Below are positions 12,970 to 24,289 of a DNA stretch of 64,000 bases, piece after piece; the stretch's first letter is position 1, and the number at the start of each line of letters is the position of its first letter. Source of the stretch: Bemisia tabaci (lineage: Eukaryota; Arthropoda; Insecta; Hemiptera; Aleyrodidae); NCBI RefSeq assembly GCF_918797505.1, contig NC_092793.1:80783912-80847911 (forward strand). The letters are read 5' to 3'. A program made the position numbers and the translations under genes. The notes under the pieces were generated by a model, which searched no databases, was not told the DNA's origin, and worked only from the letters and a program-made list of their open reading frames with translations.

Positions 12970-13715
12970 GCAGGTCTTATCCGCCCTCTCATTCACATTG
13001 AGGGGAAACGAGGGGATGGAAGCATTTTATGATTGCCACTCTTACGTTTGTCTAAGGGTGGGCCTCGTGGAAACGTTAACAATATGAAAGAATGAAACCC
13101 TCATCTTTTACTCAACCCAATTTTCAATGCTCAAATATATCTAATTCTCAAACCATGAAATGACGTCAAAGCCTTCTTCGAAACGGTCCATAACCCGAGG
13201 AGTATCCCCTGAAGAAATTAAAGCGCCAGTTTGCTTTTAATCGCTCCGGGGGTAGCTTAATTTAGTGGTTCGTCGCTTGACGTAAACGCTCGCGTAACAG
13301 ACCATTCTTCCATCGTTTACCGTGACGTGGAAAAAAAGCAGGAGGAGAAAAAACACGGGCAGTTTTCAAAGGTCCTCAGTTGCGCAAGTATGATTTATGT
13401 TTAAAGAAAAGCTTCTCCCTTGTTGATTAACGTTGAGCTGGAGAATAAATAAAGGACAGTCTCTGCTCCGAAGCATGATTGCCTCCATAAAACTGACCCG
13501 CCGCGTCGCCAGTGACCCTAAAGTTTACCAACCTGCACCCCCCCCCCCCTCCCCCGCTATGTCACAGAGCACGCCCATGCCTGTTTTCCACTTCGTTTGA
13601 CTCCTGTACTTTTGTATTTTTTATGCCAAATCCGTCGTTGCTACATTAATAACTCGTTTATTCGAAATCCATGCGAGCTTTTATTTTGTTCATTAAACGG
13701 CACTCCCTGTAACAG

Positions 13716-13884
13716 CAGTGGCGTGGCGTGCTTTGCGATATATCGATCGATCGGCCATTTAATCCTATGGAAAAGTATTGATAAGCAGGGTGTTCGAAAT
13801 GTGATAAACACCTTAATAATCGATTATTTACCACAACCTCAAATGGGGAAATATCGATAGATCGCAAAGTACGCCACGCCACTG
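13716..13884. mobile_element. hAT-type MITE, copy 1 (169 bp)
   Basis: Termini CAGTGGCGTGGCGTGCTTTG and CAAAGTACGCCACGCCACTG, with ATCGAT-rich subterminal sequence. The flanks TGTAACAG and TGTATCTG agree at 6 of 8 positions, as expected for an aged 8-bp hAT duplication. Confidence 0.88.
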
Positions 13885-14189
13885 TGTATCTGGGGTGCTT
13901 ATCGATGACTGAGAAACAGTATCGCCTATCTACAATCTGTCAATTTTGCAGGACGAAGAGAAAACTTAGCCATTTTTGTAATTTTGAGGTTAGATCTGCA
14001 ATTTTGGCATACATTTTAGCGTCACGACAGCACTCCCTCGAAGAATTGGAAAAATACTATAAAACAGGAGCTTGCGTATTTTATAACGTGGAATGCGGCA
14101 AATTTGCTAACTCATTTTCGCTGATTTTTCTTCTGATCGCGTGCGCAAATGATTAAAATTGTGGACGAATATCGCACGTGTAGATTGTT

Positions 14190-14256
14190 GTAAAAAATTG
14201 AATTGTTTGAGTCAATTTGGCAACCTTGGAATTGAGTTACGTTCCTTCGTCCGAGG
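14190..14256 (+). repeat. Family N terminal fragment
   Basis: TTGGAATTGAGTTACGTTCC-TTCGTCCGAGGAAC matches the right arm of the family N element that ends near 42173. Confidence 0.6.
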
Positions 14257-14736
14257 AACAACGAGCCCCCTAAACACTTTACGAACTGAAGGTGCTGGCG
14301 TAGAGCTAAAATTCGTATGCAGACAATCTCCATGCCCTGAGCATGAGTATTGAGCAGTCCCCTGGGAGGGGGGAGGGGGCCCCTTTCTTCATTTGAGGAT
14401 TTTAGCTCATTTTTAATAAGCGTAGTGAGTACATAGTCAGGTCCATACGGGGTTGCGTATTCGCAAGCGCCTCCTCCACTTTAGCTTGTTGTAGCCAACT
14501 TGAAGGTGCGGGCATTGATGCGTTGTCGTGCACCGGAGCACATAGAAGATGAATGTTGTACTTGATTGGACCCGAACGATTGTCTCGCTGTGCGGCAAGC
14601 CTGCTCCGGGTCGTTAGAGTGTGATGCTAAGGGAGAATAATGAGAGTGACGAGAGCTTTTGAGATTCCCTCCGAGGAGAACTTGTCAAAAAAGCCCTTTT
14701 CCGCTCTCCTCCGCCAGTGTTGCCTTTCCGGGGGAG

Positions 14737-14771
14737 AATGAACCACCAGACAAGGTATGAATTTAAGCACA
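14737..14771 (+). repeat. Left end of an interrupted family B copy
   Basis: GAACCACCAGACAAGGTATG-AATTTAAGCAC matches the B terminus. The B sequence resumes at about 15264 with GCATTCTGGTTGATGT, so the 14772-15263 block was inserted into it. Confidence 0.7.
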
Positions 14772-15054
14772 CTAGGGTATCTACAAGTCCGGAATTTCCG
14801 GAAATAGTACTGATTTTTTAAGGGCGGTCCGGAAGTACTGAAAAAGTGCGGAAATTCCGCAAGAAGGTCCGGATTTTTTGGTCATTTTTTCGCATTTTGA
14901 GAAAAAAATTCAAAATTTTGAAATTTTTCGCATTTCGTCAAATTGAGGTACTGAAAAAGTACTGATTTTTTGTGTTGAGGAAGTACTGAATTTCTCAGAA
15001 ATGTACTGAAAATGTACTGTAATTTTGGCCAGCCTGTTTTACTAGACACCCTAG
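14772..15054. mobile_element. Family F1 element, copy 1 (283 bp)
   Basis: The ends are CTAGGGTATCTACAAG and CTAGACACCCTAG. The interior is built of degenerate AGTACTGAAAAAGTACTG and GTCCGGAATTT repeats. It is the same type as 41782-42080, with the shared inner motif GGCCAGCCTGTTTTA next to the right terminus. Confidence 0.85.
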
Positions 15055-15056
15055 TG

Positions 15057-15263
15057 TCACACGGAAAAAAAGTGTTAGGGGTTTCCTTAATGGCGGCACT
15101 ACCCCACTTTGTTGGATGGTGTGGATATTTCCAATTAATTTTGGTAGTATCGCGACTTAAGTCGGGCGACACTGCAACATTTGAGTTAGTAACCTGTTTT
15201 GTTGGGATGTACTACAACAATCAATTGAAAAAGTTCAAGTTAGGACTTAACTCCCACATTTTT
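15057..15263. mobile_element. Small TIR element nested next to F1
   Basis: CACACGGAAAAAAAGTGTTA at the left is mirrored by CCCACATTTTTTTCCATG at the right. It sits between the F1 element and the continuation of the B copy. Confidence 0.5.
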
Positions 15264-15790
15264 TTCCATGCATTCTGGTTGATGTCTCTGCGTCAAAATT
15301 TCACGTAGAATACGATTTGCGCAATGAAATTTACTGAAATTCATCGCGATTAGAGATATTAAGGTTCTTATTTAGCATTGGTTACCAAACATTGGAATTT
15401 CCCGCTCACAAGAAAAATAAGAGCATACCTACTTGAATCAAATTGCGCCCTACAACGCTTTTTTTATGCTTCTAAATTGAGCAGTATTTATACGCCTTCT
15501 GTGTTGTTTGAAATGTGAACAACGTGTAACAGCTGAGCCAAAACGCCGAGATTGCGGTTGGTTCATACCGCAGAAACTGTCGCAGTAACGTTTAGTGTGC
15601 GATTTAACTCAAGTAAATTATTGTTTTTTTACGAGCGGGAATTTCGAATTTATGCACCGAAAAACTTTCACATCTCGGTAACGAGTTACTTTCAGTAATT
15701 TTCTCGTAAAACACAACTCGTGTTTAAGTAAACTGTGATGAGGAAACATGTATCATAATGATTAAATCCGCATTTTATGTAGTGGCTCAT
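15264..15790 (+). mobile_element. Family B copy, diverged, continued
   Basis: It follows the B order: CAAAATTTCACGTAGAATAC, CCCGCTCACAAGAAAA, CTGAGCCAAAACGCCGAGAT, ACGAGCGGGAATTTC, AACATGTATCATAATG and a decayed right terminus near GTAGTGGCTCAT. Divergence from the 1193 and 48755 copies is clearly higher. Confidence 0.7.
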
Positions 15791-15985
15791 CGTATTGTTT
15801 CCATGGTTTCCATTTTTGGATCGGGAGAGCTTAACTGATCGTTTTGTCGTGTAGGATTCACGCGTTGGAAATGTAGAATGAAAAAAAGGCTCGGCTCCCA
15901 AACTGAAATTTTCCCTAAGTTCCTAAGTTGCCTTAAGTTGCGTAAAGTGATTGCTCTTTGCCCCCACTTGAATGATATCAGTGCT

Positions 15986-16238
15986 CTGTCGTTCTAAGAA
16001 AAAACGCCGTATGAGGCCTCAGGCGTTGCCAAATTTCCTTCGACAAATTACTATAATTTTTAGGAGAATTTGTGAATATTTTTCTCCCAATTTCTAAGAT
16101 AAATTTGTTTGTAATTTGATCTAGTGTCTGAAAATTTCAAGAAAAAACATTCATAAGTTTCCTCAAAAATGAGCATTTTATCCAAGGAAATTTGGCAACT
16201 CTAGAATGTTCATAGGGCTTTCTTCCTTAGCACGGCAG
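15986..16238. mobile_element. Family C MITE, copy 2
   Basis: The right end TTCCTTAGCACGGCAG is intact, while the left end CTGTCGTTCTAAG is decayed. Flanks are TGCT and TACT. The interior shares AATTTGTTTGTAATTTGATC with the other copies. Confidence 0.85.
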
Positions 16239-16846
16239 TACTAGCCTCCATGCTCGACAAATATTAATCCTAAACCGCGATCTAAGTACGAGGTGGAGAG
16301 AAGACCTCAGCTCGGCTGTCGAGCAACTCTCCGCCCGGATGTTCTCGAACCCGGATGCATCGATTCAAATCCAGTCAGGACATCAGCGAAAAAGAAGAAA
16401 AGCCGAGTTAAATTGGTTTTGGGAGTCGCGATGTGTAAGCATGGAACCTGTTGTCGAGAACTTAGCAGAACATTGGCGGAATGAAACGAAGAATGTCGAA
16501 GGGAAAAGCTCGGGAGAACTGTCTGAAGTGAGGAAGGAACATGGTGGGGCGGGAGGGGTGAAAAACGGCCAGGCGGGAGAGAGCAAAATAAAGAGAGCAG
16601 AGATAAGTATCTTAGTCAGGATTTAATCAATCAGCCTTTATTCGCACGAAAAAAGAGACAGGAGCCTGTTAGACGTGGGGGGGGGGGTTGGAGGTGGGGG
16701 ACGGGGACGGGGAACGGGAACCCTGTAAACGGGAGAAGAGAGATGACTTCGGGGACCTCGCAGTGAGCTCTTGCAACATGACAATTACCTCCTCCGATCT
16801 CTGTAGTAACTTCCTGCACGCTAACGTTCCCATGCAGTTTTGTACT
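16239..16846. other. No gene seen
   Basis: Moderately GC-rich, with an 11-base G run at 16677-16687. Frames open on both strands at 16293-16626 overlap each other and show no domain. Confidence 0.45.
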
Positions 16847-17099
16847 CTGCCATGCTAAGGAAAAACGGCGGATGAACCTTCAAGCGTTGCCAAATTTCCT
16901 CTCATAAAACGCGAATTTCCTGGTAAATTTAGGAATATTTTCTTTCCAATTTTTCAGATAATTTAGTTCACAATTTTACCTACAGATTCAGAAAATTGAA
17001 AGGAAAAATATTCATAACTTTCCTCAAAAATGGACATTTTATCGAAGGAAATTTGGCAACTCTCGGATGTTCTTACGGCGTTCTTCCATAGCACGGCAG
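16847..17099. mobile_element. Family C MITE, copy 3, with TACT duplication
   Basis: Ends CTGCCATGCTAAGGAAAAAC and TTCTTCCATAGCACGGCAG. Exact TACT repeats at 16843-16846 and 17100-17103 define a 4-bp target-site duplication. Confidence 0.92.
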
Positions 17100-18415
17100 T
17101 ACTTCTTGCCATGCCAAGCGGATGCCACGCTCCCTGTTGATGAATGACGCCACGAAATCCAATCATTTCAGATAACCTGAAATTCCGACGCACAAGCAGT
17201 TGAACGATAACCTCTTTTGGGAGAGTAACGGAGATCCTTCAGCGAGACATTTTCGTTTCGGAGCGGGCGTTAACGGATGAAATTCAAGTTAATCTTAAGA
17301 ATTTACAAAAGGTTTGTTCGTTTTTTCAGGCTCTGAAGGTGTCTTGAAAGTTTTACCTTCAGAGCACGTAGATTTATTGCAAGTGTATCATTCCTTCCGT
17401 CTCTATTGATAGCTCTGGAGTGAATTATGCCTATTGAAGGGAGGAATAGGTAGCAAAGCTTATCAGGGAGCAGTAGAAAATCTCAAATACAATCTATAAT
17501 TCCTTTCTCAGTTTTACGGAAAAGGGTCCTTGCAATAGCCTAGGTTACACAATCAAATTGCAGAAATTAGACTAGCGAGGCCTCTGCGCAGTTGGTTTTC
17601 GCGCGCCAATCAGAGCCCCAGAAATCTGACTTTGTTAGATGGATAGGTTTAGTTTGATCATGTAACCCAGGCAAATGAGAACGTGAGGTGTCCATTGCCC
17701 AATAATCCTATGCCCAATAATAAGTAAAATAATCACTGCTACTTCGAAATAGTTGCCTACTTGGCCTGTTTTCCTGTGAAAGGTTGAAGAGTATAATTAA
17801 TAGTCCCTTGTCCCTTGAGTCATTTGTGATTAGTCTCTTACGTATTTTTACAAGTCTCGTCACTCATAAAAACGGACGTCTGGATTTCGGTTAGTGATGT
17901 GTCAGACGAGATTCTACAAAAACATCTCAAGAAAAAAATCAGGTATATCAATTTTTTTAAAAAAAAAGAAAGAAAAAGAAATCGAAAGGCAACACAGTCG
18001 CAAGTAGGAGAAACGTAATCGGGCTTCGTTTTTAAACTTCTCTCCTGAATCTGAGCGACACCTCATTGAAATGACAGAGCGGAGCATCACGAGTACACGC
18101 CTCGCGCCATCGCGCCTTCAATTTTGCAGATGCAGCCCGGACATCCATCAAGCACGAATAGTTGTATCTCTGCGCCGTCATCAGCGCGAGTCCTTTCTCT
18201 TGCTTTTTCCATGGTGTATGTGCTGGTTCCGTTCGTCTTATTTTTAGTAGTGTCTTAGGGCTACGTATCTCAACGCTTTGTTGTGAAAAAGGTTAGAAGG
18301 TGCACCAGTGATGAACCTTCAACGCTTTTCGAAAATGCTCCGAAACGAAGACAAATCGTCTCGCTGTAACTACATAGCTTTGTGATAATTCAGAAGGCGA
18401 GGAAGCAAAGGCATG
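17100..18415. other. No gene seen; one small hairpin and one MITE
   Basis: A short stem (GCTCTGAAGGT with ACCTTCAGAGC) lies at 17331-17364. The 17538-17672 element is listed separately. The rest is unremarkable. Confidence 0.45.
17538..17672. mobile_element. Short TIR element (135 bp)
   Basis: GCCTAGGTTACACAATCAAA and its inverse TTTGATCATGTAACCCAGGC differ at few positions. The middle is GC-rich and includes CGCGCCAATCAGAGC. Single copy in this window. Confidence 0.65.
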
Positions 18416-18669
18416 CTGACGTGCTAAGCAAAAATGTCGCATGAACATTCAAGACTTGCCAAATTTCCTCCAATAAAATGATAATTTTTAGGAATAGCCA
18501 TGAATATTTTCTCTTGAAATTTTCAGACACTTTAGATCATAATACAAACAAAATTATTTGAAAAAATTGAAGGAAAAACATTCACAGGCTCTCCTGAATA
18601 TTTTTATTTTAATGAAGAAAATTCGGCATTATCTGAAGGTCCATTGGACGTTTTTCCTTAGCATGGGAG
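18416..18669. mobile_element. Family C MITE, copy 4
   Basis: Left CTGACGTGCTAAGCAAAAAT, right TTTTTCCTTAGCATGGGAG. Flanks CATG and TATG are a one-mismatch 4-bp duplication. Confidence 0.87.
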
Positions 18670-19202
18670 TATGGCCCGGCTTGATGAGCGTGAGAGTGAA
18701 AGTTCTTGCACAAAAGAGCAAAAGAGTGGTTCGCGTGCTTTCCTTAGATTAGTTTCCGAGCTTGGTTCCCTTTCGTGTGAGGAAATGAATAAGCCCGATG
18801 AGAGGACCTGCCACAGGCAAACCCTAGTAAAAACATGATTTAACCGAATTTTATGTAAAATCGTATCCGTTAAGGCGGGACTTGAGTCGTATAGGATCAG
18901 GACGCCTGTAGTGGACCTAAAAGTTTCGATGCCGTTTCTCATGTTTCCAGAATATCAGCGAATATTTGCCGTCCTAAATCTGTAACAAAACTATTTTAAG
19001 CCTCGCAAAACCAAAACCAAAAAACAAAACAAAAAAAATCATAAAATTTCCGATTTGTAAGAACTTGCAAATAAAAAATAGCATGAGAAAAGCATGGAAT
19101 CGCGATGTGTAACGGTGGGGCGTATTTCAGAATTTTTCTTGTTCCCAACGCGATTTCCTCGGGATTTGACCCGTAAAAAATGTCCTGAGTTGGATGCTCC
19201 TC

Positions 19203-19694
19203 ATGTCGTCAGCTTCCGGCCAAAGTATCACAAGCGCTTTGTGACGACCTTCAAAAATTTCCGCCGCCATTTTATATTTTTTACAGAGAAATTGTTCAAC
19301 GAGGCTGTCCGAAAATTTCACTGAATTTTCTTTGTGCTGCCGATAAAATTCAGTGAAATTTTCAAACAGCACTGGAAAAAAAGACACATTGGATCTAGAG
19401 TCCAGACTCTTTAAAACATCGACAAGAGAAAATACTCCTGATTCAATCGGAGTTTTGCTTAAATCAACCCAAGCCTCTTAATTTAAGCGGATTTCCTTTT
19501 GATTTAAGCAAAAATCTGATTGAATCAAGAGTATTTTTTCTTGTCAATGTTTTCAAGAGTCTGGACTCTAGATCCAATGTATTTTTTTTCCAGTGAGATT
19601 CAATCAACAATTTCTCAGTAAAAAAGTAAAATGGAGGCGGGGAATTTTTCAACATCGCATGGCGCTTGTGATACTTTAGCTGGAAGGTGACAAT
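19203..19694. mobile_element. Foldback element hosting a J-type insertion
   Basis: CTTCCGGCCAAAGTATCACA-AGCGC at the left is inverted in GGCGCTTGTGATACTTTAGC-TGGAAGG at the right. The arms continue through CCATTTTATATTTTTTACAG and GAGAAATTGTT. The family J element at 19370-19595 splits the right half. Confidence 0.82.
19370..19595. mobile_element. Family J TIR element, copy 1 (226 bp)
   Basis: Ends CACTGGAAAAAAAGACACAT and ATGTATTTTTTTTCCAGTG, then TTGGATCTAGAGTCCAGACT inverted. It matches 34724-34951. The centre is a second inverted pair around AAGCGGATTTCCTTTTGATT. Confidence 0.9.
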
Positions 19695-20140
19695 GTGTAA
19701 GCTTGTTGATCTGGCTCAACGAACTGAAACAATAATCAGATGAGTAATACTTGAAGAGACGCTACAATAACTATATATTGAATTCAAAGCAGGACCTATA
19801 CGGCCGTGGCGGCGGCAAAGGAATGCAGCCGAAACTTAAGTCAAAGTGGCATTTGAATATTAATCGTCTCAAATGTTTCTGTTTCCGCAATGTACACTTT
19901 TCGTCTCGTGCATCCTTACTCCACCACTTGGCGAGTGCACACAACATGCTCATTGCTCGCGCTCCCCGCAAAGCCGCCAGAAATTCCTCCCGCTTTGTCT
20001 TCGGTTCCGTTGCAGATTAGTCGCTTCGCTTTTAGGACTTTTGGGCCTCGCTTTCTCTCACACTCCTGCCAAATTCCTCAGAAATCAAATCGATATCCTC
20101 ACGTTATTTTAGCATAATATGAATAAAACCTGCGAAAAAT

Positions 20141-20462
20141 GGGCCACTATGTAGACAAGGTCTGAGCTAGAGAGAAACGTCCCATGTTTTTCCTTCAAAA
20201 TCTTACGTAGAAAAAGATTTCCATAATGGGAAGTTTGGAAATCAACCCCTGAACGAGGTATTAAAAATTATTCTTCAAACAGATCAAATGAGAGTTAATC
20301 AATACAAACTACGTCATTTGTATGTTTGCCATTTAACGATTCTTAATTGTAAACATTTATGTCATTTATGTCTTGTTTAGGAGTTGGTTTTCAGATTTCT
20401 GGATCGTTGTAACATTCGATTTCCTCGTGAAGTTTTGAAGATAAAACAAGTCGTTTAGTGCC
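20141..20462. mobile_element. Internally deleted family B copy
   Basis: The left end GGCCACTATGTAGACAAGGT and right-side GTCTTGTTTAGGAGTTGGTT-TTCAG and ACAAGTCGTTTAGTG follow family B, but only about 320 bp remain. Confidence 0.6.
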
Positions 20463-20466
20463 TTAC

Positions 20467-20509
20467 ATAGACTGCATTATACAATTAGGAACCACACAAT
20501 GTCTTGCTC

Positions 20510-20513
<4 letters not shown>
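20467..20513 (+). repeat. Left part of a family G MITE split by a retroelement
   Basis: ATAGACTGCATTATACAATT-AGGAACCACACAATGTCTTG matches the G terminus. The remainder resumes at 22694 after the insertion. The last 11 bases CTTGCTCAGTT are duplicated at 22683-22693. Confidence 0.8.
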
Positions 20514-20540
<27 letters not shown>

Positions 20541-22682
20541 GTTTAAACGGAAGTGAAAATCTGCTTTTTTCCTCCCGCACTAGATAGAGGGGGAACCAGA
20601 TCCGTGGATCCACCCCCCAGATCCGGCGGGCCCCGAGGGGGAGGTTCCATCCCCGCCCCCGAGTACCAGATGCCAATCGCGGCCCAGATCGAGTGTAACG
20701 TCTCGGACATCGCTGCCCGAGACCTCAACCTGGGAGGGTGACTGGGTATGTGGGTTTGGCCCATGACGGCGGGCCCGCCAAACACTAACGACACGACACT
20801 CCCCTTGAGATGCGTCCGCACTACGCATCCCCTTTTGTCCGAGTTTGCTTCCCACCCAACGGTCAACCTACGGTCTTACCCGTCAGGCGAGAGGGCCCCC
20901 CCGCAACAGTTCCAGCCGAACTCCCAGTCCCATAGGAGCACCCCGATGCCTCCGGAGTACCTAACCCCCACCAGCAGATCCAAGCCACCCAGACCTGAAA
21001 CCCGCCGGCAGCTCTGGAAAGGGAGTCCGTACCCCAGGGGCCGTCAGCACTGGAGCCTCTGAAGCGGAAAGGTTACCTCCCGTGAGTGGTGTGGGGATTC
21101 CAGGTGGCCCCCGGCCAGGACTCCGAGGAGTCCTGTGTTACGCCGGCGCTCCAAGTCCTACCCACTCCACCATGGGACCCAGACTTCGCAGCGCCCCTCC
21201 CTACAAGTAGTGAGGGCGCGGCCGGCCGACCCCATCCGAAGCACTAGTCAAAATGACTTGCTCCTCCGTCCGGCCCGCTTTCAGCCCCCGCCGACCACCA
21301 GGACCGATTCGCGGACTCAAGGTCCGCATTCCGGATCCTGTGGGGCGCGGGAAATCACGATGCCGGACACGTCAACGATTCCGCTTGATCTGTACGCCGT
21401 GGATCAGACAGGATATGGGCTGACAACCGAGGACGCAGGCACAGAGGAGCGGCAACATCAGGGGAAGCCAAAGGAAGGTATCCCGATCGCGAACAACAAC
21501 AACCCGCCGCAACTGTTGAGGGCCACGAAGGGGGAGGAAGGGGTCGGGGTTCACTAGCGAACAACCCCCGACCAACTCGGTGCGCGGGTGCGTCAGACCC
21601 GAATCCAAGGGAGGATCCCTGCGCCGCGAAGGCCCCGCTGTTAACAAAACCGAAACCGAAAAAATAAACACGCCGAAATAAAAATGCACTAAAAAATCAA
21701 GGAAAAAAAAATTAGCCAGCGGGACCGGGAAAAAACGTCCAAACAAAACAAAATCACCTAATTTTTAACGTCCCGAAGCGCACCGGCCAAGGCCGACGCC
21801 ACCCCGAGACGGAGGCAACGGCAACACGGGCGGCGGAAGAACGGAGATGGCTGAGAAGAACGACTCGGACCGAAGCGCCGCGCGGGCAGGCAAAAAAGAG
21901 TACACCTAATATTTCAGACCTGACAATAAAATTCACCGCTAAGACTTGGATGCAACGACGAGGCTTATCTATGACGCGGGCTCTTATCGCCCGAGCACGC
22001 GAGACGCGATAAAACACAGCGTACGCAAAATCAACGGACAAATCAAATCAATGGCGGAATACCGCCCTAGAGGCCCCCCAGCCAGAGAGAATCAACGCGG
22101 CACATGCGGGCAAAAGATGAGGTGCTACACTGTCCATATTGATTTAACGTGTTTTCTCACGTGAATATGAATGAAATGAAGCCCACATGCACTCCTCCCC
22201 AGCGTTCAGAACCCCCAAGACAGCACCCCGCCACCGAAAAAGGGGTCAAATTCCAACCAACACCCACACCGAGGGGGAAGTGCGGGCCACGGCCAGAACG
22301 ACAATAATTCACTAAATGAAAAATGTCTCACATGCTCGAACGAATTAATTCAAGAACAAATAATTAATTTAAACTGACGATAATAAAATTGACAATTCCT
22401 TTCCTAACAAAAGACAAAAAACGAAAAAAATTCCTACACAAAAACTTACGTGGCAAGCCACGTAAAATGGCCGACGGCCAGCTCAAATTTTAAAGACCAA
22501 AAAATTAACGGAAAGGTACAACCTGACGTTGAATCCAAGTAAAAAAATCGTAGATCTGCCCGTCACGAACACTTCGGCCACTTTTAACAAAGATTTCACC
22601 AAAAAAACACGAAATTACAACTAAATTAACCGGAGCTACACGAAAGGCAGCCATCTCCGTTCACCGCGCTGACGTCACTCTC
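20514..22682 (-). mobile_element. GC-rich poly(A)-tailed retroelement, ORF-less (2.17 kb)
   Basis: Seen: an 11-bp direct repeat CTTGCTCAGTT flanks the block. A run of about 27 T at its left end is a poly(A) tail on the minus strand. The block is far more GC-rich than its surroundings. Known: target-site duplication plus poly(A) is the mark of target-primed reverse transcription by a non-LTR (LINE) machinery. No long open frame is present. The minus-strand 5' part resembles an untranslated leader and the 3' part a GC-rich 3' UTR, so it may be a non-autonomous derivative, an internally deleted LINE or a processed RNA copy. The frames at 20543-20866 (-) and 21135-21557 (+) show no reverse transcriptase or endonuclease motif. 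Confidence 0.82.
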
Positions 22683-22693
22683 CTTGCTCAGTT

Positions 22694-22782
22694 AAAAACA
22701 ACGTACGCACCATTAGTTTCCTTATGCGTTTTTACAGATGAGCCAGAAATGTTAGTTCTCTATTGCAGAATGTAGTTTAATT
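22694..22782 (+). repeat. Right part of the split family G MITE
   Basis: AACAACGTACGCACCATTAG-TTTCC and GAGCCAGAAATGTTAGTTC, ending GCAGAATGTAGTTTAATT, complete the element interrupted at 20513. Confidence 0.8.
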
Positions 22783-22930
22783 CATCCTTGTTTAAAGGCC
22801 CATTGGACGGTTCCGTGAGATGCTTCGATAGCTTCGAGCAATAGTAATGTTTTTTGAAGAGTAGGTACAACAATTTCCGCGAGATTTTAAGTGACCGTAA
22901 ACAATGACTCGTCTAAAGAAATGAAATCTG

Positions 22931-23063
22931 AATTCTACTTTATTTTACAATGAGGAGCATTATTTCTGGCTCAACTATAGTTACATATCGGCATATGGAA
23001 AATTACGGCACATACGTTGTTTCTCAAATGAGTCAGAAAAAGTAGTTCCTCGTTAGTCCAATA
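22931..23063. repeat. Family G MITE, diverged
   Basis: It shares the G order: terminal AATTCTACTTTATTTTACAA, CATTATTTCTGGCTCA, GGCACATACGTTG, ATGAGTCAGAAAAAGTAGTT and the decayed end TAGTCCAAT. Confidence 0.7.
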
Positions 23064-23930
23064 ATTGGTGTAAGCTTGAGGGGTTTTCCATAAGTCGAGA
23101 GCACTACTATACAGGGAGCATCATGATTGCGGACTTGGGCGGGGTTGAATTTCCTGTAGCTTTTGGGTTAATGCCGTACATGACAACGCAGGCCAGGTCT
23201 GGGCCACGCTTATTTATAATAGCCTTTAACATTGTTCTAAGTCGCGGTGCAAACTTGGGCCCAAGCTCCTCCATCTGAGTTGTTTAGTTTCCAGCTCGGA
23301 ATAAGACTTAGCCAGTTTGCTCCTTCAACTATCCGCACGGAGCCAGTATTTATGTTGCGAAGAAAACGTTTCAATTAACGTTAACTCGCTCGTGAGTTAT
23401 GTCGCCAATTGTTGCGACCTTTTTCCGCCGCCGGCCGCGTCGCGGTTTTGTCCTCTTCCTTTGCCCCCCCCCCCATTCGGCTCCGCAGCCCCCCTTAATT
23501 TCTCCCCGGATTTCCCTCGTCCGTGTCCTCATGTTCCTCCCCCCGCGGCATCGCATTGTTTCCCTGAATAGATAGTAAGCCCAGCAAAGTTCCCGTCGCT
23601 GTACTAGCCATGTTCGAAGTTGTATTTAATGCGAAGTTCAATGCCCATTCCCACGAGCAGATACAATTGTGTTCTGTCTGTTGGTGTACAATCAGAAAAT
23701 TGCGCTATTGCAGCCGTGCATACGTATGAGAAGAGAAACATGGTCTTTCTTCTGTTCGTACTTAACTGGCTGCCTTAGTTACTTGGGCTAAGTCTCTTAG
23801 TGATGAGAATAAATCATTGCCAGATATCAAACTTTCTTAAGAAGTCTGAAAATTCTGCTGTGGAACCTTGCATTTTCGTATCTCATCAATCCTGGCTCAA
23901 TCCATGCGCTCCTTCTTCGAGTTCATGCTA
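23064..23930. other. No gene seen
   Basis: An 11-base C run lies at 23464-23474 within a CCG-rich patch. The frame 23317-23571 is proline-rich low-complexity translation, not a gene. Confidence 0.45.
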
Positions 23931-24289
23931 AACGGAGGAAAAAACTTCGTGCGTGGGACCCGAAGTTTAGGTCATATGGATCTCTGAAGTTTTCGGATTG
24001 AGCATCCGAACACTTTAGGTCCAGCTGCTGAGGTTCGGATCACACATCTGAAACTTCAGTTCTTACGTCTGAAGTACTTCGGTTTTCACATCCGAAGAAC
24101 TTTGGTTCTCACATCCGAAAAACTTCGGTTCTCACAACTGAAGTACTTCAGATGTAAGAACTGAAGTTTCAGATGTGTGGTCCGAACCTCGACAGCTAGA
24201 CCTTAAGTGTTCAGATGCTCAATCTGAAAACTTCAGAGATCCAAATGACCTAAACTTCGGGTCCCACGCACGAGGTTTTTTCTCCGTGT
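23931..24289. mobile_element. Long foldback element with internal CCGAA repeats
   Basis: ACGGAGGAAAAAACTTCGTG and GTGGGACCCGAAGTTTAGGT are mirrored at the right end with few mismatches. The arms are about 160-170 bp and leave almost no loop. The centre holds repeated units of the type TTCGGTTCTCACATCCGAA, so several alternative hairpins are possible. There is no coding capacity. Confidence 0.9.
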
